From Kutzneria sp. CA-103260 (GTDB taxonomy: Bacteria > Actinomycetota > Actinomycetes > Mycobacteriales > Pseudonocardiaceae): DNA of 64,000 bases. The stretch's first letter is position 1, and the number at the start of each line of letters is the position of its first letter. Position numbers and translations under genes: made by a program. The notes beneath the pieces are model-generated. The model did no database searches. It was not told the DNA's origin and worked only from the letters and a program-made list of their open reading frames with translations. Below are positions 58,119 through 64,000 of this stretch, piece by piece. The DNA is taken from contig NZ_CP073318.1 in assembly GCF_018263855.1 (NCBI RefSeq), positions 11,098,001-11,162,000 of the forward strand, given 5' to 3'.

Positions 58119-58958
58119 ATGATCGTGGTGACCGGGGCTACCGGGAATGTGGGCCGACCGCTGACGCAGGCGCTGGCCGAGGCGGGCGCGCAGGTGACGG
58201 CGGTGTCGCGGCACGCCACGGCGGTGCCGGAGGGCGTCCGCCACGTGGTGGCCGACCTGGCCGAGCCGGCGAGCCTCGAACCAGCGCTGGCCGGGGCGAA
58301 GGCGTTGTTCCTGCTGCTTTCCGGCGACCTGCACGCCGTCGGAGCCAACCCGGCCGACGTCATCGGCAAAGCCGCGGCCGCCGGGGTCCGCCGGGTCGTC
58401 CTGCTGTCCTCGCAGGGGGTGACGACCAGGCCCTTCGGCCCGACGCGGATCGCGATGCTCGCGCTGGAGGACGTGCTGCGGGAGTCCGGCCTGGACTGGG
58501 CCGTCCTGCGGCCGGGTGGCTTCGCCTCGAACGCCTTGTGGTGGGCCGAATCCGTTCGCACCCGGCAGGTCGTCGCCGCGCCCTTCGGCGACACCGGGGT
58601 GCCGATCGTCGACCCGGTGGACATCGCCGAGGTCGCGGCGGCCTGCCTGGTGGAGGACCGGCACACCGGCGGCGTGTACGAGCTGACCGGGCCGGAGGTG
58701 ATCACGCCGCGCCAGCAGGCGGCGGCCATCGCCGCCGCATTGGGCTCGCCGGTGCGGTTTCACGAGCTCACCCGCGAGGAGGCCAAGGCCGGCATGATCC
58801 GGAGCATGCCGGCCGAACTCGCCGACGACACGCTGGACATCCTCGGTTCCCCGAACCCGGCCGAGTTGCGCGTCAGCCCGGACGTCCAGCGGGTCCTCGG
58901 CCGAGCGCCGCGTTCCTTCGCCGACTGGGCCGCCCGCAACATCGCCGCGTTCCGCTGA
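58119..58958 (+). CDS. NmrA-like NAD(P)-binding oxidoreductase
   Basis: A 279-residue extended-SDR-like protein. MIVVTGATGNVGRPLTQALAEAGAQVTAVSR is the Rossmann G-x-x-G-x-x-G motif. VVLLSSQGV, LDWAVLRPGGFASNALWW and VDPVDIAEVAAACL follow the NmrA/QOR2 pattern. The canonical Tyr-x-x-x-Lys is not visible, as in atypical members that sense redox state or reduce quinones. It is divergent from hxlR, its likely regulator. Confidence 0.87.
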   Translation: MIVVTGATGNVGRPLTQALAEAGAQVTAVSRHATAVPEGVRHVVADLAEPASLEPALAGAKALFLLLSGDLHAVGANPADVIGKAAAAGVRRVVLLSSQGVTTRPFGPTRIAMLALEDVLRESGLDWAVLRPGGFASNALWWAESVRTRQVVAAPFGDTGVPIVDPVDIAEVAAACLVEDRHTGGVYELTGPEVITPRQQAAAIAAALGSPVRFHELTREEAKAGMIRSMPAELADDTLDILGSPNPAELRVSPDVQRVLGRAPRSFADWAARNIAAFR

Positions 58959-58991
58959 GACCGGTCGGCACCGTCCACTTCGGACTCGGGG

Positions 58992-59531
58992 TTACGGTTC
59001 CACCAACCGGCGCACGGATTCGGCGACGGTGTCGCGCATCCGCCCCCGCGGCTCGTTGACCGACCAGAGCATGGCGATGTGCTGAATCAGGGCGACCAGC
59101 GTCTCGGCGGGGAAGCGGTCGGAGACCGTGCCGGCGACCTGGGCGGCCCGCACGGCGTCGATCTTGGACCGGGTCGACTGCACTGCCAGCGGCGTGGCCA
59201 GGGCGGCCTCGCCGCGCTCCAGGCGGTACCAGGTGATCAGGCGGACGACCTCGGGGTTGGCCTGGTTGGCGTCGTAGAGCCGGGCGGCGTAGCCGGGCAG
59301 GTCCTCCGGGTCGATGGGCACGGTGCTGACGGTCTGCCGCACGATCTGCTCGTAGACGGCGTCGAACAGCTCGTCCTTGCCCTTGAAGTAGCTGTAGGCG
59401 AGACCGGCGCTGCACCCGGCCCGCTTGGCGACCTGGTCCATCCGCGCGCCGCTGATGCCGTGCGCGGCGAACTCGATCAGGGCGGCGTCGAGCAGCTGCT
59501 GGCGCTTGGCCTCGGGGTCGCGGGTCGCCAT
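58992..59531 (-). CDS. TetR-family regulator
   Basis: A 179-residue protein. The N-terminal HTH is KRQQLLDAALIEFAAHGISGARMDQVAKRAGCSAGLAYSYFKGKDELFDAVYE. The C-terminal ligand-binding domain is helical. A near-palindromic operator lies at 59542-59563, directly upstream of its start, pointing to autoregulation. Its adjacent NmrA-like gene may be a target. Confidence 0.92.
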   Translation of the reverse strand: MATRDPEAKRQQLLDAALIEFAAHGISGARMDQVAKRAGCSAGLAYSYFKGKDELFDAVYEQIVRQTVSTVPIDPEDLPGYAARLYDANQANPEVVRLITWYRLERGEAALATPLAVQSTRSKIDAVRAAQVAGTVSDRFPAETLVALIQHIAMLWSVNEPRGRMRDTVAESVRRLVEP

Positions 59532-59541
59532 GGCGCCAGCC

Positions 59542-59563
59542 TAATTGAGCGAACGTTCAATTA
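59542..59563. promoter_or_regulatory. Candidate TetR operator
   Basis: TAATTGAGCGA-ACGTTCAATTA is a 22-bp imperfect palindrome (9 of 11 positions pair), 10 nt upstream of the TetR start. It overlaps the end of the next minus-strand gene (59557). Confidence 0.6.
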
Positions 59564-59922
59564 CCAAGCCGTCGGCGGCCGGCGAAGCCCAGGTCGTCGC
59601 GGTGGTACCAGGCCAGCTCCCGGTCGCCCTCCAGCCAGCACAGCAGCACCGGCACGCCGTCGAGGTCGGACGGGAAGTCGACCAGCAGCGGCGCCAGGCC
59701 CTTGAGCTCGGCCCCGGTCTGCTGCACCACGGTCATCAGCTCGTCCAGCCGGGCCTGCGCGGCCTTCCACTCGGGCAGCCCGCCGATCGAGGTCGGCCGG
59801 CCACCGGGCGCGAGCGAGGCGGCCACCTCGGCGGCGTCGGCCCGCAGCGCGACGATCTCGTCCAAAACCGGCAAAAGCCGAGCCAGCTCGTCCCGCGCCT
59901 GCCCGAAGGTGAACAATCCCAT
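59557..59922 (-). CDS. DUF2203-family protein
   Basis: A 121-residue protein from ATG 59922. FTFGQARDELARLLPVLDEIVALRADAAEVAASL is the DUF2203 N-terminal helix. LKGLAPLLVDFPSDLDGVPVLLCWLEGDRELAWYHRDDLGFAGRRRL is its conserved C-terminus (key residues: L-V-D-F-P, V-x-L-C-W, W-x-x-x-x-x-G-x-x-x-R). The function is unknown. It is divergent from the DUF4129 operon by 34 bp. Confidence 0.9.
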   Translation of the reverse strand: MGLFTFGQARDELARLLPVLDEIVALRADAAEVAASLAPGGRPTSIGGLPEWKAAQARLDELMTVVQQTGAELKGLAPLLVDFPSDLDGVPVLLCWLEGDRELAWYHRDDLGFAGRRRLGN

Positions 59923-59956
59923 GCGACCAGCCTGGCAGATGGTGCATCCTTCCAGG

Positions 59957-60628
59957 ATGTCGCGTGTCGCGCCCCGGATCCTGGCGTTGGCGGCGCTGCT
60001 GCTGCTCGCGGTGGTCGCCGCCCGCGGCGCGGCGTCGTTCGCGCTGGAGCCGTTGCGGATGACACCCTTCGCGCCCCCCACGACCACTGCGCCGCCCACC
60101 AACACGCCGCCGCCGCAGCTGGGCACCGGCGGCTCGCTGGCCTGGCTGAGCCTGCTCCTGGGGACCGTCGGCCTGCTGCTGGTCGTGTCCACGGTCATCG
60201 CCCTGCTCAGCCTGATCCGCCTGCGCCGTCGAACCCGGACGCTGGTGGCCCCGCACAACGGCGACCAGGAGACCGAGGGCGTGGCCTACGGGTCGCTGGG
60301 ATCGTTGGTGCAGGCCGGAAAGCGAGCGCTCGTCGGGCTGCGGGCCCGCGAAGGCGGCCCGCCGTCGGACCGGGTGATCGCGGCCTGGCTGGCGCTGGAG
60401 GAGGCGGCCACCGAGACCGGCACCGGACGGCAGCCGCACGAGACGCCGACCGAGTTCACCGGCGCGGTCCTGGCCGGGCACGACGTGAACCCCGGGGCGC
60501 TCGACGACCTGCGCCGACTGTACGGGCGGGCCCGATTCGGCCGCGCCGGCGCGATGACCGACGCGGACGCCGAGGCGGCGGGCGACGCGCTCGACCGGAT
60601 CATCGCCGACCTGGAGGCGGCCCGTTGA
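59957..60628 (+). CDS. DUF4129-domain membrane protein
   Basis: About 223 residues from ATG 59957. The first membrane helix or signal anchor (ILALAALLLLAVVAARGA) is followed by a Thr/Pro-rich extracytoplasmic loop and a second helix (about 69-92). The cytoplasmic C-terminal DUF4129 domain is VIAAWLALEEAATETGTGRQPHETPTEFTGAVL...LRRLYGRARFG. DUF4129 proteins accompany MoxR/DUF58 operons. Its stop overlaps the next start (TTGA). Confidence 0.85.
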   Translation: MSRVAPRILALAALLLLAVVAARGAASFALEPLRMTPFAPPTTTAPPTNTPPPQLGTGGSLAWLSLLLGTVGLLLVVSTVIALLSLIRLRRRTRTLVAPHNGDQETEGVAYGSLGSLVQAGKRALVGLRAREGGPPSDRVIAAWLALEEAATETGTGRQPHETPTEFTGAVLAGHDVNPGALDDLRRLYGRARFGRAGAMTDADAEAAGDALDRIIADLEAAR

Positions 60629-61082
60629 CCTGGCTAGTCACCGGCGCCGCGGCCGTGGTCGCGCTGCTGTTCCAGTACATCGTGATCGGCGTGCCGCTGG
60701 TGCCGTGGGCGCTGCTGATCACGCTGGCCATCGCGGCCCTGGTGTTCCTGGGCGTGCGGCTGCTGCCGCCGGTGGACCCGAGCTGGCAGCCGCTGCCCGC
60801 CAGCTCGTCCGCCCCGATCGCCACGCACGCCAGCTCGCTCGGCGCCCGGCTGGCCGACGCGGAGACCGACCCGACCCGCTTCGCCAGCCGGGTCCGCCCG
60901 CGGCTGCAAGCGCTTGCGCTGGGCCGGATCCGCCGCCGTCCCGGCTGCGGCGACCTCGGACTGGACGACCCGGTGGCCCGTGAGCTGCTCGGCGCCGACC
61001 TGCACCGGCTGCTCACCGACCGCACCGCGACCATGCCCAACCCGGCGCGGTTCGCGGAACTGCTGACCCGACTGGAGGAACT

Positions 61083-61086
<4 letters not shown>
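60625..61086 (+). CDS. Membrane protein of the MoxR/DUF58 operon
   Basis: About 153 residues from TTG 60625, overlapping the DUF4129 stop. Two hydrophobic helices (about 3-22 and 26-44) precede a soluble tail of charged helices with RFASRVRPRLQALALGRIRRRPGCGDL and a final DRTATMPNPARFAELLTRLEEL. This arrangement is conserved in actinobacterial operons of this type, but the protein is uncharacterised. The start is inferred from the overlap; no other start in frame fits as well. Confidence 0.75.
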
Positions 61087-62026
<940 letters not shown>

Positions 62027-62030
<4 letters not shown>

Positions 62031-63346
62031 GCATGCGAGCGGAGCGGATCCGCCAGGCGCTGCGGGGCGGCCGCAACGAGACCTGGCACAGCACGGAGAC
62101 CATGCGCCGCGCCCTGCTGCTCGGGGTCGGGCTGGTCGTGGTCGGCGTGATCATGCACAAGGTCGAGCTGGTGCTGGTCGGCGCGCCGCTGCTGATCTCC
62201 GGCGTGCTGGCCGTGTTGGCCGCGCCCTCGGGTGTGCCCGCGGTGAAGGTGACGCGGCCGCCGCGTACGGCTGAGACCACGGACACGACGTCGGTGATCG
62301 TCGAGATCGAGCCGGGCGAGAACGCCGAGCTGCTGGCGATTCGCTTGCCCACCAAGGGAATCAGCGGTCCCGGCCTGGTGCACCTGCTGCCGGCGTCGGC
62401 GCGGCGGGTGTCCGCGCCGCTGCGCCGGTCCGCCTGGGGCGTCGGCGTCGACGTGCGGGTCGACCACCTGCTGGCCGGGCCGGACGCGATGGTCGTGCAC
62501 GGCCCGATGGTCGGCAGCGACATGAGCCGAACCGTGTTGCCGCCGTTGGACAAACTGCCGGTCGGGCCGATGCCGCCGCGGCCGGCTGGCCTGGTCGGCG
62601 CGCACCGCTCCCGCCGCCCCGGCGACGGCGTCGAGCTGCGGGACATCCGCCGGTTCCAGCCGGGGGACCGGCTGCGCGGCATCGACTGGCGGGTTTCCCT
62701 GCGCAGCGACAACGGCGAGTTGTACGTACGCGAACGACACGCGACCGCCGACGCGGACATCGTGCTGGCGCTGGACACCCGATCCGATGTGGTGCCGGAC
62801 ATGTCCGAGTGGCCCACCTCCCTGCTCGGTGCGACGGTCCGTCCCGGTGGCAGCCTCGACACCGCCGTGCGGGCCGCCGTCTCGCTCGCGGCCAGCTACC
62901 TTCGGCTGGGGGACCGGGTCGGGCTGGTCGACCTCGGCCGGCCCCAGCTCGGGCTGGCTCCCGCCGTCGGCCGCCGGCAACTTCTGCGGCTGCGCAACCA
63001 GATCGTCGTGTGTGCGGCCAATGCTGGCTGGTCCCCGATGCCGGTGCTGACCGAGCGGCAGGTGCCGTCGGGAGCCGTGGTGATCGTGTTGTCGCCGTTT
63101 CTCGACGACACCATCGTGCAGGCGGCCGTGCACGCCGCTCGGCGGGGAAACCGGGTGCTGGCCGTGGATGTGCTGCCGTCCGGCCTGATCGCCGACCGGT
63201 CCGACCGCTGGGGCGAGGTCGTGCGGCGGGTTCTCCTGCTGGAGCACGCCGCCCGCCTCACCGCGCTGCGGGATCGGGGCGTGGCTGTGATGTCCTGGTC
63301 GGATGGCGGCTCGGTCGCTGACCTGTTGCGGCGGGTTCGCCGATGA
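62027..63346 (+). CDS. DUF58/VWA-like membrane protein
   Basis: A 439-residue protein from ATG 62027, overlapping the MoxR stop (ATGA). Two N-terminal helices (about 28-45, 47-65) are followed by a beta-rich segment. The DUF58 core is RRPGDGVELRDIRRFQPGDRLRGIDWRVSLRSDNGELYVRERHATADADIVLALD (key residues: E-x-R-x-Y/I-x-x-G-D-x-x-R-x-I-D-W). The last Asp opens a VWA-like metal site. It is the usual substrate or partner of MoxR, associated with cell-envelope integrity. Confidence 0.92.
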
Positions 63347-63837
63347 CCCTGGAGCTGCGCCCGGGCGTGTCGGGCTGGTGGTTGCGGGTCGTGATCGGCC
63401 TGCTCGGTGTGCTGGTACTCGTGCTGCTCACCGCACAGGGGCTGGGCTTCTCCATGCTGATCGTGTTCGGCGTGGTGGTCGCCGTGGCCGCTGCGCTGCC
63501 CAGTTCACCGGCCATGACCGTGCTGATCGGCGGCGCCGCCATTGCCACCGCGTTCATGGACGGGACCGACGTCAGCGTCGAGGCTGTGCTGCTGATCCCG
63601 GTGCTGCACCTGGGACATGTGCTCTCGGCCATCGCCGGCGTGCTGCCGATCGACTCCCGGCTGCACCTGTCCGCGTTCCGCCGGCCGCTGCGCCGCTACC
63701 TGCTCATCCAGATCGGCGTGCTGGCCCTGGTCGCCGTCGCCGTGCTGCTGCCGGCCGGTCAGGTCGACCCGATCATCGAGGTCGCCGGCCTGCTCGCCGC
63801 CGCCGGCGTCGCCCTGCTGGCCCTGCCCCGTAACTGA
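63343..63837 (+). CDS. Small membrane protein closing the MoxR/DUF58 operon
   Basis: A 164-residue protein with about five hydrophobic helices (residues about 14-31, 35-50, 55-70, 80-98, 122-160) and a loop of DSRLHLSAFRRPLRRYL. It starts at ATG 63343, overlapping the DUF58 stop by 4 nt. I recognise no family. By position it belongs to the same complex or pathway as MoxR/DUF58. Confidence 0.75.
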   Translation: MTLELRPGVSGWWLRVVIGLLGVLVLVLLTAQGLGFSMLIVFGVVVAVAAALPSSPAMTVLIGGAAIATAFMDGTDVSVEAVLLIPVLHLGHVLSAIAGVLPIDSRLHLSAFRRPLRRYLLIQIGVLALVAVAVLLPAGQVDPIIEVAGLLAAAGVALLALPRN

Positions 63838-63847
63838 CTCCTCCCGT

Positions 63848-63894
63848 ACCTGAGTGGCTTGTTTGGCCCCAGGACGCAAATGAGCCACTCAAGT
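63848..63894. terminator. Terminator of the MoxR/DUF58 operon
   Basis: ACCTGAGTGGCT (63848-63859) pairs with AGCCACTCAAGT (63883-63894) with one mismatch. It shares its stem with the eccD/eccE terminator at 25235-25283. Confidence 0.75.
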
Positions 63895-63911
63895 GCGGTT
63901 CGGTCACGCCG

Positions 63912-63940
63912 TTGACACGTGCCGCCGGTCACACTAATTT
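63912..63940 (+). promoter_or_regulatory. Consensus-like housekeeping promoter
   Basis: TTGACA (63912-63917), a 17-bp spacer, then TAATTT (63935-63940) match a sigma-70/HrdB-type promoter. The start site would be near 63947, giving a 50-nt leader to the ATG at 63997. Downstream, ATGTGAAGCTGG (63958-63969) and ATGTGAAACTGG (63977-63988) form a 12-nt direct repeat, 19 bp apart, suggesting a regulator site in the leader. Confidence 0.7.
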
Positions 63941-63996
63941 TCCCGTCGTATTCGAGAATGTGAAGCTGGTTCAGATATGTGAAACTGGAGGCGGGG

Positions 63997-64000
63997 ATGT
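63997..64000 (+). CDS. Start codon of a gene running off the window
   Basis: ATG 63997 follows GGAGG (63987-63991) at a good distance and lies downstream of the promoter at 63912. Only the first codon is inside the window, so nothing can be said of the product. Confidence 0.5.

Overview
The window is about 72% G+C, gene-dense, and uses GTG and TTG starts freely with many 4-nt start/stop overlaps. Its families (complete type VII secretion apparatus, AfsR/SARP regulator, deazaflavin nitroreductase, DUF58/MoxR operon, DUF6247 antitoxin) point to a filamentous actinomycete. The T7SS gene set and spacer sequences suggest Pseudonocardiaceae (Kutzneria/Amycolatopsis-like); that is inference, since no rRNA or tRNA gene is visible.

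Layout. 1-8819: tail of a CitE-like lyase, a DUF3995 membrane protein divergent from a small zinc-finger/HTH protein across a palindromic operator, a DUF5666 secreted protein, a membrane J-domain/NERD fusion, a DinB/mycothiol-type protein, then a leftward block of DHA2 efflux pump, MarR regulator, SNF2 helicase and SWIM protein. 9181-28570: a type VII (ESX-like) secretion locus. It opens with a NarL-family histidine kinase translationally coupled to a mycosin that has lost all its catalytic residues, and closes with a NarL-family response regulator. Between them are EccC, EccD, EccE, EccB, two WXG100 proteins, several WXG/EspC-like substrates, a secreted lysozyme-like enzyme, a YbaB protein and an LpqN-like protein. 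28661-37911: amino-acid permease, orphan winged-helix regulator, DUF1684 protein, rhodanese plus cysteine dioxygenase, histidine phosphatase, ECF sigma factor with membrane partner, GH3 glycosidase. 38162-43125: DeoR regulator and a polyol/sugar ABC importer with a zinc dehydrogenase. 43244-48680: toxin-antitoxin pair, DHA2 pump with PadR, PAC2 protein, LmbE-like deacetylase, VOC and deazaflavin proteins. 48765-59531: secreted phytase-like and tannase-like enzymes, a SARP/NB-ARC/TPR regulator, PLP dehydratase and a cluster of small regulators (ArsR, HxlR, TetR). 59557-63837: DUF2203, then a tightly coupled DUF4129/MoxR/DUF58 operon. The window ends at a clear promoter and start codon.

Most notable: (i) the catalytically dead mycosin, suggesting a purely structural role in the secretion complex; (ii) a previously unlabelled motif, GTGGGTAnTnnTGCCGTC, repeated at the promoters of both divergent T7SS substrate operons, plausibly the target of the flanking two-component system; (iii) a ~150-bp long-hairpin repeat present twice, with arms that differ in sequence but keep pairing; (iv) a strongly over-represented palindrome CCACWGTGGA inside coding regions; (v) a WXG effector with a glycine-rich C-terminal region followed by an overlapping LpqN-like gene that may be its chaperone. 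No CRISPR array, insertion sequence, tRNA or rRNA was seen.
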